From positions 434,001-498,000 of the forward strand of contig NZ_JAEQBB010000001.1 in the NCBI RefSeq assembly GCF_018616375.1: 64,000 nt of DNA. Direction: 5' to 3'. The notes under the pieces were generated by a model that did no database searches, was not told the DNA's origin, and saw nothing but the letters and a program-made list of their open reading frames with translations. The stretch is from Exiguobacterium sp. J17977 (GTDB lineage: Bacteria > Bacillota > Bacilli > Exiguobacteriales > Exiguobacteriaceae). Within the stretch, counting starts at the first letter, position 1; every line of letters begins with the position of its first letter. Made by a program: the position numbers and the translations under genes. Of this stretch, positions 32,626 to 41,091 are shown in pieces.

Positions 32626-33333
32626 GTGGCCAAATATCGTCAAATCTATGAGCGCCTCGCCGAGCGGATGAAGACGGGTGAATATGCGGCGGAGTCGAAA
32701 CTGCCGTCCGAGACCGAGCTCATGCACGAGTACGAGGCGAGCCGAGGCACGGTCCGGAAAGCGCTCGACTTGCTCCAAGAGCACGGCTACGTCCGGAAGC
32801 ATCACGGGAAAGGCGTGTTCGTGCTGCGACGCGATCAAATCGAGTTCCAGTTCAACGGCATCGTCAGTTTCTCGGAAGTGTATGCCAGCATGCTCGGCCG
32901 CTCGATTCAGACGTCGGTCGCCTCGTTCGAGGACATCGAGGCGCCGGCGTGGCTCGCTGACCGGATGAACTTGGCGCCGGGGACACGGATGTATCGGATC
33001 GAGCGGGTCCGCAACTTCGATGGCGAGAACGTCATCTTGGACGTGAACTATTTCGTCAAAGACCTCGTGCCCGGCCTGACGGAAGAGATCGCCGCGCAAT
33101 CGATTTACGCCTATGTCGAGCACGAGCTCGGGATGCAAATCAGTTACGCCAAACGAAAGATTGCGGCCGAGGACGTGACCGAGCTCGACCGGTTGCGGCT
33201 CGACCTGCACGATTACGAGTACGTCATCGTCATCACGAACGACACGTTCCTCTATGAGGGCAGACAGTTCGAATATACCGAGTCCCGCCACCGGCTCGAC
33301 AAGTTCCAATTCAGTGATGTGGCGCGCCGGTAA
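32626..33333 (+). CDS. treR: TreR, GntR-family trehalose operon repressor
   Basis: A 235-residue GntR/HutC-type regulator. The N-terminal winged helix (about 5-70) includes KLPSETELMHEYEASRGTVRKALDLL. The C-terminal UTRA effector domain (about 90-230) would bind trehalose 6-phosphate. GTG 32626 is chosen after GAAAGGAGTG; upstream frame continues into degV. It precedes treP by about 200 bases holding two identical operators. Confidence 0.92.
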   Translation: MAKYRQIYERLAERMKTGEYAAESKLPSETELMHEYEASRGTVRKALDLLQEHGYVRKHHGKGVFVLRRDQIEFQFNGIVSFSEVYASMLGRSIQTSVASFEDIEAPAWLADRMNLAPGTRMYRIERVRNFDGENVILDVNYFVKDLVPGLTEEIAAQSIYAYVEHELGMQISYAKRKIAAEDVTELDRLRLDLHDYEYVIVITNDTFLYEGRQFEYTESRHRLDKFQFSDVARR

Positions 33334-33364
33334 GGCTCCTTTTTCAAAAGGGGTCTTTTTTTTT
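33334..33364 (+). terminator. Terminator after treR
   Basis: GGCTCCTTTT (33334-33343) pairs with AAAAGGGGTC (33346-33355, two G-T pairs), followed by nine T. Confidence 0.75.
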
Positions 33365-33427
33365 CGTTTTGAATCAAGGCAAGAGGGAACAAAAATACTG
33401 AACGCCTGTCACCAAGTTGTCACATCT

Positions 33428-33445
33428 AACTTATATAGATAAGTT
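33428..33445. promoter_or_regulatory. TreR operator 1
   Basis: AACTTATATAGATAAGTT, a near-perfect dyad immediately upstream of the treP -35 box. The same sequence recurs 26 bases downstream. Confidence 0.75.
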
Positions 33446-33446
33446 G

Positions 33447-33476
33447 TTGACATGACTTATATAGATAAGTTAAACT
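33447..33476 (+). promoter_or_regulatory. treP promoter
   Basis: Consensus -35 TTGACA (33447-33452) lies between the two operators. The -10 is weaker, best TAAACT at 33471-33476 with an 18-bp spacer. Confidence 0.65.
33455..33471. promoter_or_regulatory. TreR operator 2
   Basis: ACTTATATAGATAAGTT, identical to operator 1 over 17 bases, lies in the spacer of the treP promoter. Confidence 0.75.
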
Positions 33477-33504
33477 TTGTTTGTACTCATAAGTAACCGT
33501 TTTC

Positions 33505-33518
33505 AACAAACGCTTTCA
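33505..33518. promoter_or_regulatory. Possible cre site in the treP leader
   Basis: AACAAACGCTTTCA fits the cre consensus except for its first two bases. It lies downstream of the start, where CcpA would block elongation. Confidence 0.5.
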
Positions 33519-33537
33519 AACAAAGGAGGCCTACAAT

Positions 33538-34986
33538 ATGAAGGCAGATTATCGTCAAATCGCCGCGGATATCCTTGAAGCCATCGGGGGCAAGGATAAC
33601 GTCGACAAAGCGGCACACTGTGTCACGCGGCTCCGTCTTTCGTTGAAAGACCAGTCGCTCGTCAATGAAGCGCAAGTGAAAGAAGCCGATCTCGTCAAAG
33701 GGGCATTCGAAAACTCGGGTGTGTACCAGGTCGTCATCGGGGCCGGGGACGTCGAGCGTGTCTACGCCGAGTTCATCAAACTCGCCGGGCTTGAAGCGGC
33801 GACGGTCGCCGAGGTCAAATCGTCCGGCGGCAAGAAGATGAACCCGCTCCAGAAACTCGTCAAAGTCTTCTCGGACGTGTTCATGCCGATCATTCCGGCC
33901 ATCATCGTTGCCGGTCTGTTGATGGGGATTAACAACCTGCTTGCTTCAGAAGGACTGTTCGTCGAAGGTGCGACGCTGATTGAGGAGTATCCGAACTTGC
34001 AAGGGTTATGGGATCTCGTCAACATGATGGCGAACACGGCGTTCGTCTTCCTCCCGGCCCTCGTCGGTTGGTCGGCGACGAAGCGGTTCGGCGGCAGCGA
34101 AGTGCTCGGGATCGTCATGGGTCTCTTGCTCGTCCACCCGGATCTCTTGAACGCTTGGGGTTACGGACAGGCGGCGCTTGAAGGCGACGTTCCGACGTTC
34201 AACATCCTCGGCTTGTTCGAGATCGAGAAAGTCGGCTACCAAGGTCAGATTCTTCCGATTTTGGCCGCGGCCTTCATTTTGAGCCACATTGAGATCTTCT
34301 TGAAAAAACATGTCCCGAACGCGATTCAATTGCTCGTCGTGCCGATCACGACGATCGTCATCACCGGGTTCCTCGCGCTTTCAATCGTCGGACCGCTCAC
34401 ACGCGGCCTCGGTAACGTGATCGCGACGGGAATCGTCAACGTGTTCGAAGCGGTACCGGTCGTCGGGGCACTCCTGTTCGGTCTGCTCTACGCACCGCTC
34501 GTCGTCACCGGGATGCACCACTTGTTCCTCGCCATCGACTTGCAGCTCATCGCGGAGACGAACGGGACGTTCCTCTGGCCGATGCTCGCCTTGTCGAACA
34601 TTGCCCAAGGTGCAGCCGCACTCGCGATGTTCCTCGTGTTCAAACATGACGCCAAACAAAAGAGCATGGCGTCGACGTCATCGATCTCGGCCTTCTTCGG
34701 GATTACCGAGCCGGCCATGTTCGGGGTGAACTTACCGAACAAGTTCCCATTCTACTCGGCGATGATCGGGTCGGCCGTCGCGGCGGTGTTCATCACGTTG
34801 AACGACGTCCAGGCGTTCGCTGTCGGGGTCGGGGGTCTTCCTGGATTCCTGTCAATCTTCACCGATAAGATTCTTATCTTCATCGTCGGGATGGTCATCG
34901 CCCTCGTCATTCCGTTCGTGTTGACACTCGCACTGTCGAAACGTTACATGAAAAAAGGCGAGATTGAGAAAAATAAAGTCGCATAA
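33538..34986 (+). CDS. treP: Trehalose-specific PTS permease EIIBC
   Basis: A 482-residue permease. The EIIB domain (1-85) has the phosphorylated Cys28 in AHCVTRLRL. The EIIC domain (about 105-470) has roughly ten helices, including FMPIIPAIIVAGLLMGINN and the GITEPAMFGVNLP motif. There is no EIIA domain, so a glucose-type EIIA must supply phosphate. It imports trehalose as trehalose 6-phosphate. A 7-bp hairpin (35000-35006 / 35021-35027) between treP and treC might attenuate distal expression. Confidence 0.93.
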   Translation: MKADYRQIAADILEAIGGKDNVDKAAHCVTRLRLSLKDQSLVNEAQVKEADLVKGAFENSGVYQVVIGAGDVERVYAEFIKLAGLEAATVAEVKSSGGKKMNPLQKLVKVFSDVFMPIIPAIIVAGLLMGINNLLASEGLFVEGATLIEEYPNLQGLWDLVNMMANTAFVFLPALVGWSATKRFGGSEVLGIVMGLLLVHPDLLNAWGYGQAALEGDVPTFNILGLFEIEKVGYQGQILPILAAAFILSHIEIFLKKHVPNAIQLLVVPITTIVITGFLALSIVGPLTRGLGNVIATGIVNVFEAVPVVGALLFGLLYAPLVVTGMHHLFLAIDLQLIAETNGTFLWPMLALSNIAQGAAALAMFLVFKHDAKQKSMASTSSISAFFGITEPAMFGVNLPNKFPFYSAMIGSAVAAVFITLNDVQAFAVGVGGLPGFLSIFTDKILIFIVGMVIALVIPFVLTLALSKRYMKKGEIEKNKVA

Positions 34987-35069
34987 GAAGATTACGGACA
35001 AGGGGAGGGACGGAGGTTCTTCCCCTTTTCCTGTACAAATGAAAACTCTTACAAAAGGAGACTACATCT

Positions 35070-36704
35070 ATGACACAACCAAACTGGCGCAAATCTGTCG
35101 TCTATCAAATTTATCCGAAAAGCTTCTATAGCCCGGAAGGCAATGCCACCGGCTCCATCAAAGGGGTGACGGCGAAGCTCGATTACTTGGCCGAGCTCGG
35201 CATCGAATACATCTGGATGACCCCGGTCTACAAGTCGCCGCAAAACGACAACGGCTATGACGTCAGCGACTACTATGCAATCGACCCATCTTACGGGACG
35301 ATGGACGACCTCGACGAGCTCGTACGCGAGGCCGAAGCACGTGGCATCGGGCTCATGATGGACATCGTCGTCAACCACTCCTCGACCGAGCATGAATGGT
35401 TCCAGAAGTCGCTCGCCGGGGACGAACGGTATCGCGACTACTACATCTGGCGCGACGAACCGACGAACTGGGAGTCGAAGTTCGGCGGCAACGCCTGGAA
35501 GTATGACGAGGCAAGTGGCCAGTATTACCTTCACTTGTTCGACGTGACCCAGGCCGATTTGAACTGGGAGAACGAGCAGATGCGGGAGGACGTCTATGAG
35601 ATGATGCGCTTCTGGCGCGACAAAGGCATCAAAGGGTTCCGCCTCGACGTCATCAACTTGATCTCGAAGCAGCAGGACTTCCCAGAAGACGATTCGGACG
35701 GCCGCAAGTTCTATACGGACGGGCCGCGCATCCACGAATATTTGAAAGAGATGAACCGCGAAGTATTCGACGGGCACGACGTCATCACGGTCGGCGAGAT
35801 GTCGTCGACGACGCTCGACCATTGCGTCCGTTACTCGAGTCCGGACGAGCGCGAGCTCAGCATGACGTTCAGCTTCCATCATTTGAAAGTCGATTATCCG
35901 AACGGCGAGAAGTTCGTCGCCGCACCGTTCGACTTCGTCCAACTGAAAGACATCATGTCGACGTGGCAGGAAGGAATGCACGGCAAGGGCTGGAACGCCA
36001 TCTTCTGGTGCAACCACGACCAACCGCGCGTCGTCAGCCGCTTCGGCAACGACACCGACCACCGCGTCGAGAGCGCGAAGATGCTCGCGACGGTGCTCCA
36101 CGGCCTGCAAGGGACGCCGTACATCTATCAAGGCGAGGAGATCGGGATGACGAACCCGGGTTTCGACTCGCTCGACGAGTACCGCGATATCGAGACGCTC
36201 AACGTGTATAAGTTGAAGCGCGAACAGGGCGTGTCGCACGAGGACATGATGGCCGCCATCAAACAAAAGTCGCGGGACAACTCGCGGACGCCGATGCAGT
36301 GGGACGCGACGCCGCACGCCGGATTCACGAGCGGGACGCCGTGGATTAACGTGGCGCCGAACTATGCGGATGTGAACGTCGAGACGGCGCTCGACGACCC
36401 GAACTCGGTGTTCTATCACTACAAGAACTTGATCTCGCTCCGCAAAGAGCTCGACGTCTTGACGGACGGGGACTATACGATCCTCACGCCGGACGCGCTC
36501 GACGTCTGGGCATACACGCGCAAGACGGAACACGAGGAAGTGCTCGTCGTCGCGAACTTCTATGGACCGGAGACGACGTATGAGATTCCGGCCGGCTTCA
36601 CGCATGCCGACGTCGTCAGTCATAACTATGACGTGCCGCAACTCGACGGGACGACGCTGTCGCTCCGGGCGTACGAGGCGATCATGTTCTATAAACAAAA
36701 CTGA
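35070..36704 (+). CDS. treC: Alpha,alpha-phosphotrehalase (trehalose-6-phosphate hydrolase)
   Basis: A 544-residue GH13 enzyme. Conserved regions are DIVVNHSS (98-105), GFRLDVIN with nucleophile D193, TVGEMSS with acid E243 and NHDQPR with D317. The start WRKSVVYQIYPKSFY is typical for trehalose-6-phosphate hydrolases and oligo-1,6-glucosidases; the operon with treP and treR decides for the former. It splits trehalose 6-phosphate into glucose and glucose 6-phosphate. AAAGGAG precedes the ATG. In B. subtilis the gene is called treA. Confidence 0.93.
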   Translation: MTQPNWRKSVVYQIYPKSFYSPEGNATGSIKGVTAKLDYLAELGIEYIWMTPVYKSPQNDNGYDVSDYYAIDPSYGTMDDLDELVREAEARGIGLMMDIVVNHSSTEHEWFQKSLAGDERYRDYYIWRDEPTNWESKFGGNAWKYDEASGQYYLHLFDVTQADLNWENEQMREDVYEMMRFWRDKGIKGFRLDVINLISKQQDFPEDDSDGRKFYTDGPRIHEYLKEMNREVFDGHDVITVGEMSSTTLDHCVRYSSPDERELSMTFSFHHLKVDYPNGEKFVAAPFDFVQLKDIMSTWQEGMHGKGWNAIFWCNHDQPRVVSRFGNDTDHRVESAKMLATVLHGLQGTPYIYQGEEIGMTNPGFDSLDEYRDIETLNVYKLKREQGVSHEDMMAAIKQKSRDNSRTPMQWDATPHAGFTSGTPWINVAPNYADVNVETALDDPNSVFYHYKNLISLRKELDVLTDGDYTILTPDALDVWAYTRKTEHEEVLVVANFYGPETTYEIPAGFTHADVVSHNYDVPQLDGTTLSLRAYEAIMFYKQN

Positions 36705-36710
36705 GTGTTC

Positions 36711-36739
36711 GGAGGCGTTCCATGTGAGCGCCTCCTTTT
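36711..36739 (+). terminator. Terminator of the tre operon
   Basis: GGAGGCG (36711-36717) pairs with CGCCTCC (36729-36735); only four T follow. Confidence 0.6.
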
Positions 36740-36781
36740 AGTTGCCGAGAGGCGGGCTCTCATGGTAGGTTATTCATTAGG

Positions 36782-36805
36782 CAAGGACACAGTCGTGTGA
36801 CCTTG
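36782..36805. promoter_or_regulatory. Inverted repeat before the CorC-like gene
   Basis: CAAGGACACA-GTCG-TGTGACCTTG, 9 of 10 positions paired, ending 12 bases before the ATG. It may be an operator or an RNA hairpin near the ribosome site; no family is recognised. Confidence 0.45.
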
Positions 36806-36817
36806 TAAATTATTTAT

Positions 36818-38230
36818 ATGGAGGTGACCCTCGAGTCTCTCGAGGAACATGTGGACAGGATCTACTCTACACACGTAATGGCTGCCGGTGGCGGTGGCGG
36901 AGAAGTGGAAGGCCCGATTTGGGTATTGTTGTTGTTGGTGGCGTTATTGATCGCGCTCACTGCATTTTTTGTCGGATCGGAGTTCGCCGTCGTCAAAGTG
37001 CGGATGTCACGACTCGATCAATTGGTGGCGGAAGGGAACAAGTCGGCGATTCTCGCGAAAAAGGTCGCATCTGACCTCGACTATTACTTATCGGCGTGTC
37101 AGCTCGGCATCACGGTGACGGCGCTCGGACTCGGTTTCCTCGGGGAACCGTCGGTCGTGCGATTGCTTACCCCGCTCTTTAACGAGTTCGACATCCCGGC
37201 GTCGCTCGCATCGATTATCTCGTTCGCCGTCGCGTTCGCGATCGTGACGTTCCTACACGTCGTCATCGGGGAACTCGCACCGAAGACGCTCGCGATTCAA
37301 TATGCGGAACGGATGACGCTCATCTTCGCCCGACCGTTGTTCTGGTTTGGACGGATCATGTTCCCGTTCATCTGGTTATTGAACGGATCGGCCCGATTGT
37401 TGCTCGGATTGTTCGGCGTCAAACCGGCCGGACATGAACAAGCGCACTCGGAAGAAGAGTTGAAAATCATCATGGCGCAAAGTTTTCAGAGCGGTGAAAT
37501 CAACCAGACGGAACTCGCGATGATGCAAAACATCTTCTCGTTCGACCAGCACGTCACGAAAGACGTGATGGTGCCCCGGACGAAGGTCGAGGCGATTGAT
37601 ATCGAAGCGACACGGGCCGAGGTGCTCGAGACGTTCGCGGACAGTCAATATACCCGTTATCCGATCACTGAAGACGGCGACAAGGACAACTTGATCGGCT
37701 ACATCAACGTCAAAGAGGTATTGATGGGACTCGCGGTCAGCCCGTCCATCAATCTCTCCACTTATGTGAAAGAGCTTCCGGTCGTGCATGAAATGACGCC
37801 TTTGGAAGATACATTGAAACAGATGCGTGAGGCCCGGACCCACATCGCCATCGTCTTGGACGAATACGGCGGGACGGCCGGTCTCATCACGCTCGAAGAC
37901 TTGCTCGAAGAAATCGTCGGAGAAATCCGTGACGAGTTCGACGAGGACGAGGTCGACCCGATTCATACGGTCGACGACACGACGTATGAAATCGATACGC
38001 GCGTCTTGCTCGAAGAACTCGAGGAACGCTTCGGCATCACGTTCGAACGTTCAGAAGGCATCGATACGCTCGGCGGTTGGCTCCAAGTCCACCGCGAGAC
38101 GCACGAGGTCGGTGACACGCTCGAGTTCGACCGTTACGTCTTGACCGTCATCGAGATGACGGAGAATCACGTGGAGCGGGTGCGACTCGCCTTGCGTGAG
38201 ACGGCGTCGGAAGACACGGACGAATCATAA
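36818..38230 (+). CDS. CNNM/CorC (HlyC)-type membrane protein with CBS domains
   Basis: A 470-residue protein. After about 30 residues with a Gly run comes the DUF21/CNNM membrane domain (about 33-225; ALTAFFVGSEFAVVKVRMSRL, GFLGEPSV, HVVIGELAPKTLA). A CBS pair follows (about 245-370; VMVPRTKVEAIDIE, HIAIVLDEYGGTAGLITLEDLLEEIVGEI), then a C-terminal CorC/HlyC domain (about 385-460). CNNM proteins export Mg2+ (or Na+/Mg2+ exchange); 'hemolysin' is a legacy name. The RBS is unusual: GGAGGTGA overlaps codons 1-4, so the start may be misplaced or initiation weak. Confidence 0.88.
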   Translation: MEVTLESLEEHVDRIYSTHVMAAGGGGGEVEGPIWVLLLLVALLIALTAFFVGSEFAVVKVRMSRLDQLVAEGNKSAILAKKVASDLDYYLSACQLGITVTALGLGFLGEPSVVRLLTPLFNEFDIPASLASIISFAVAFAIVTFLHVVIGELAPKTLAIQYAERMTLIFARPLFWFGRIMFPFIWLLNGSARLLLGLFGVKPAGHEQAHSEEELKIIMAQSFQSGEINQTELAMMQNIFSFDQHVTKDVMVPRTKVEAIDIEATRAEVLETFADSQYTRYPITEDGDKDNLIGYINVKEVLMGLAVSPSINLSTYVKELPVVHEMTPLEDTLKQMREARTHIAIVLDEYGGTAGLITLEDLLEEIVGEIRDEFDEDEVDPIHTVDDTTYEIDTRVLLEELEERFGITFERSEGIDTLGGWLQVHRETHEVGDTLEFDRYVLTVIEMTENHVERVRLALRETASEDTDES

Positions 38231-38232
38231 AC

Positions 38233-38267
38233 ACAGGTGCGCCAGAAATGGCGTGCCTGTTTTTTTT
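38233..38267 (+). terminator. Terminator of the CorC-like gene
   Basis: 12-bp stem 38233-38244 / 38249-38260 with two G-T pairs, GAAA loop, then a long T-run. Confidence 0.9.
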
Positions 38268-38288
38268 GTCTGCTCATGATGGACGACG

Positions 38289-38324
38289 AAAAGGTTCAAC
38301 CGACGGCCGTCGGTTGAACCTTTT
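38289..38324. terminator. Perfect 36-base palindrome, terminator for the minus-strand gene
   Basis: Two 18-base arms (38289-38306 and 38307-38324) are exact reverse complements with no spacer. It lies 2 bases past the minus-strand stop codon; the short T tract fits a terminator. Confidence 0.75.
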
Positions 38325-38325
38325 G

Positions 38326-39072
38326 TCAGTCAGTGGATGTGCGGTCCCGGATGATCTCTGCAAGACGCGGTGACGAGATCTCCTCGTACAGGATGCTGCG
38401 GACGAAGTAGACCGTCTCGTCGTCGAGGAGGCTGAGGCTGATGGAATGAAACGGGACGTCTTCGGTGTCGAAGAAGCGCTTCGTCGCCGTCAACGAGTCG
38501 GCCATCGCCTCAGGCGAGAACGGCCCGTCCGGCAAATCGAGGTGGATGTGGCCATACTCGGCCGCATAGCGGGACACGTCGAGCGTCTCATCGAGCTGAA
38601 GGTCTGCGAGCCGGACACCTGGGGGGCTCGTCTGATCGTCTTCCCGAGGGATGTGGCCATGCCCATACGTGACCGCGAACGGGAAACGCCCCGACGTGAA
38701 CAGACGGTCCGTCAGTTCGAAGTAGGCGTCGTTCAATCGTTGATACGTCTGTTCGCCACTGATGACGTCCTCATACTCATCATGGATGACGTCGCCGGAT
38801 TTCGTGACGAGGACCGCAAACGTCGTGTCGACGCTCGTAGGCGATGTGAACGTGACGGCATAGCTCGAACCGTACGGGAACATGTATTGCGTGTCCGACA
38901 CGTCGAGCGTGAGCGCGGGATACGTCGTCGCGACGTAAGCCTCCGCCGCGGTGATGGCCCGCTGTTTCGCTTTGTCGCTCCCGAGCACCTCGTAGGAAAG
39001 CCAGAGACCAGCCAGCAGGACGCCGAGCATGCCTAAACCGGTCAAGATGTTGTGGATGGGTCGTTTGAACAT
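38326..39072 (-). CDS. Membrane-anchored protein with extracytoplasmic domain, unknown
   Basis: A 248-residue protein from ATG 39072 (GAGG about 8 bases upstream; the frame continues to 39135). One N-terminal transmembrane helix (about 9-28) is followed by about 215 residues predicted outside, with a KAKQRAITAAEAYVATTYPAL segment like the helix that starts YpeB/PepSY-type domains. No catalytic motif is recognised. Confidence 0.6.
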   Translation of the reverse strand: MFKRPIHNILTGLGMLGVLLAGLWLSYEVLGSDKAKQRAITAAEAYVATTYPALTLDVSDTQYMFPYGSSYAVTFTSPTSVDTTFAVLVTKSGDVIHDEYEDVISGEQTYQRLNDAYFELTDRLFTSGRFPFAVTYGHGHIPREDDQTSPPGVRLADLQLDETLDVSRYAAEYGHIHLDLPDGPFSPEAMADSLTATKRFFDTEDVPFHSISLSLLDDETVYFVRSILYEEISSPRLAEIIRDRTSTD

Positions 39073-39255
39073 GATATCTGCCTCATTTCCAATAACTGGT
39101 CTACTTGGAGTATAGTCGATTGTTTGCTCGTTCACCTCCGTCTACAGTATGAAATGAAGAGACGTGTTTCCGTTAGCCGTCCCCGTTCCGTCGACGAACA
39201 TGACATGTGGATGTGATGAGGATATGCTAGCGTGAACAGAAAAAGGACTGATGTT

Positions 39256-40413
39256 ATGGGCCAACTCATCGTGGCACCCGAAGGAACTCCCGCCATCCGT
39301 TTCGGCGTCTGCCAGCGCTGTCTGAGCATGGACACGCGTGCTTATACGTGCCATCACGGACAGTGCCGCTATTGCCGCAACTGCCTTCATCTCGGTCGTG
39401 TCTGTCAATGTGATTGTCTTACCGAAATGGACATCACGACACCGATTGAAACGACTGACCTCGTCATGCCGTTCGAGCTGTCAGCCGAGCAACGGCACGT
39501 CAGCCGGCAGCTCCTCATATGGTGGGCATCTCGAACGAGCGGGCTCGTCCATGCCGTCTGCGGGGCAGGGAAGACGGAGATGACGTTCCCCGTCATCGCG
39601 CGCGTCGTCAATGATGGAAAGCGTGTCCTTATCGTCTCGCCGCGACGTGACGTCGCCATCGAGTGGGCCGACCGGCTCGAGGCGACCTTCTCCGTTCCCA
39701 TCACCCGACGCTACGGCGGTGGGGACAAGGAGACGATCGGGATGATCACCGTCGCGACGGCGCCCCTCCTCGTGAACCTCCGTCACGTATTCGATTACAT
39801 CCTCGTCGACGAGTCTGACGCCTTCCCGTTCGCTTTCGACTTCGCGCTCTGGTGGACGCTCCGTCGGGCCGGGAAAGGTCTGTTTTTGTTCGTGACGGCG
39901 ACGCCGACCGTCTGGCAACGTCAATTCCCGACCGTGCATCTGTCGCGGCGCTATCACGGTCACGATTTGCCCGTGCCCCGGCTCGTCCGTGAGACGGAGC
40001 AAGCCATCCTCGACTTCTGTCGCCGGTACGAGGCGGCACCGCGTCTGTTGTTCGTCCCGACGAAACCGGACCTCGTCCGTTACGGGGAATTGCTCGCGGC
40101 GAACGGATTCACCTATCAGGCCGTCTCGGCCGACACGGACGAGCGGACGGACGTGCTCGAGTGGCTCGAGGCGACGAACGGGATTGTGCTCGCGACATCG
40201 ATTTGGGAGCGGGGGATGACCGTGACCGGGGTGCACGTCGCCGTCCTCGACAGCAGTCACGCTTTGTTCTCGTCGCGCGCCATCATCCAGATGGCGGGCC
40301 GAGCCGGGCGCAAACCGACCGCACCGACCGGGGACGTCGTCTTCTTTTACGACGAGCGCACGTTCCGCCAAGACAAAGCCATCCGTGAGATTGAGGAGGC
40401 GAACCGGCGATGA
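39256..40413 (+). CDS. comFA: ComFA, late-competence DNA helicase-like ATPase
   Basis: A 385-residue DEAD-like ATPase of DNA uptake. An N-terminal Cys cluster (CQRC, then CRYCRNC and CQC, about 18-60) binds zinc. Walker A is GAGKTEM, Walker B is VDESD, motif III is TATPT, and motif VI is QMAGRAGR. ComFA drives entry of single-stranded transforming DNA at the membrane. ATG 39256 with AAAGGAC upstream is preferred to GTG 39232. The stop overlaps comFC; there is no comFB between them, unlike B. subtilis. Confidence 0.92.
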   Translation: MGQLIVAPEGTPAIRFGVCQRCLSMDTRAYTCHHGQCRYCRNCLHLGRVCQCDCLTEMDITTPIETTDLVMPFELSAEQRHVSRQLLIWWASRTSGLVHAVCGAGKTEMTFPVIARVVNDGKRVLIVSPRRDVAIEWADRLEATFSVPITRRYGGGDKETIGMITVATAPLLVNLRHVFDYILVDESDAFPFAFDFALWWTLRRAGKGLFLFVTATPTVWQRQFPTVHLSRRYHGHDLPVPRLVRETEQAILDFCRRYEAAPRLLFVPTKPDLVRYGELLAANGFTYQAVSADTDERTDVLEWLEATNGIVLATSIWERGMTVTGVHVAVLDSSHALFSSRAIIQMAGRAGRKPTAPTGDVVFFYDERTFRQDKAIREIEEANRR

Positions 40414-41078
40414 ACTGTCTCGTCTGCCGGAAACCGTTCGCCGTCCCGTGGAGCCCGGCGACGCTGTTGAAGCGGGATTGGGCCTGTCCAGACTGTGACA
40501 AGATGTTGACACCGCTGAACGAGGGTTGTCCGCGTTGCGGGCATCCGACCGTGGACGGGGCGACGTGCGGAGATTGCGTCCGTTGGCTTGCCCTCGGCCT
40601 CGACTTGACCGTCCATTCGCTCTACGCCTATGACGAGGCGGGCGCAAATTGGCTCCATCGTTATAAGTTCGGCGGCGACGTCGTCTTGGCGCGACAGCTA
40701 CGCGATGTGTTGCGAGCGACGCGGGAACGAGGTGCCGTCTACGTCCCGATCCCGCTCAGTGAGGAGCGGTTGCGGTCACGCCGTTTCAATCAGGCCGAGC
40801 TGCTCGCAAGGATGATCGGACCGACGGAGCAGGTGCTCGTCAAAGCCGAGGTTTCGAGTCAACGCCAACTTGGGAAAGAAGAAAGGCGGCACCGTACGAA
40901 TCCGTTCGCTGTACAGCAGTTGCCGCGCTGTGGCAAAATTGTCCTCGTCGACGACGTCTATACGACGGGGACGACGCTCCATCAGGCGGCGCTCACCTTG
41001 CGCCGGGCCGGGGCGGAACAAGTTTCTGCTGTTTGCCTGTTCCGGACGCTAAACAAATCAAAAATGCGTCCGATATAA
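40410..41078 (+). CDS. comFC: ComFC, competence phosphoribosyltransferase-like protein
   Basis: A 222-residue protein. An N-terminal zinc ribbon (CLVCRKPF, CPDCDK, CPRCGH) is followed by a type-I PRTase domain with the PRPP loop IVLVDDVYTTGTTL (about 182-195). It is needed for natural transformation, where it works with ComFA. ATGA overlap with comFA shows coupling. Confidence 0.92.
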   Translation: MNCLVCRKPFAVPWSPATLLKRDWACPDCDKMLTPLNEGCPRCGHPTVDGATCGDCVRWLALGLDLTVHSLYAYDEAGANWLHRYKFGGDVVLARQLRDVLRATRERGAVYVPIPLSEERLRSRRFNQAELLARMIGPTEQVLVKAEVSSQRQLGKEERRHRTNPFAVQQLPRCGKIVLVDDVYTTGTTLHQAALTLRRAGAEQVSAVCLFRTLNKSKMRPI

Positions 41079-41091
41079 AGGGCAGAGGTGA

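Noticed and set aside
35049-36698. 549-codon open frame on the minus strand
   Set aside because: It lies exactly antisense to treC, whose GH13 motifs are complete; the residue mix (Arg, Val, His, Asp rich) is typical of a shadow frame in GC-ending codons.
39481-40647. 388-codon minus-strand frame
   Set aside because: Antisense shadow of comFA/comFC, Arg-Gly rich, without RBS or known motif.
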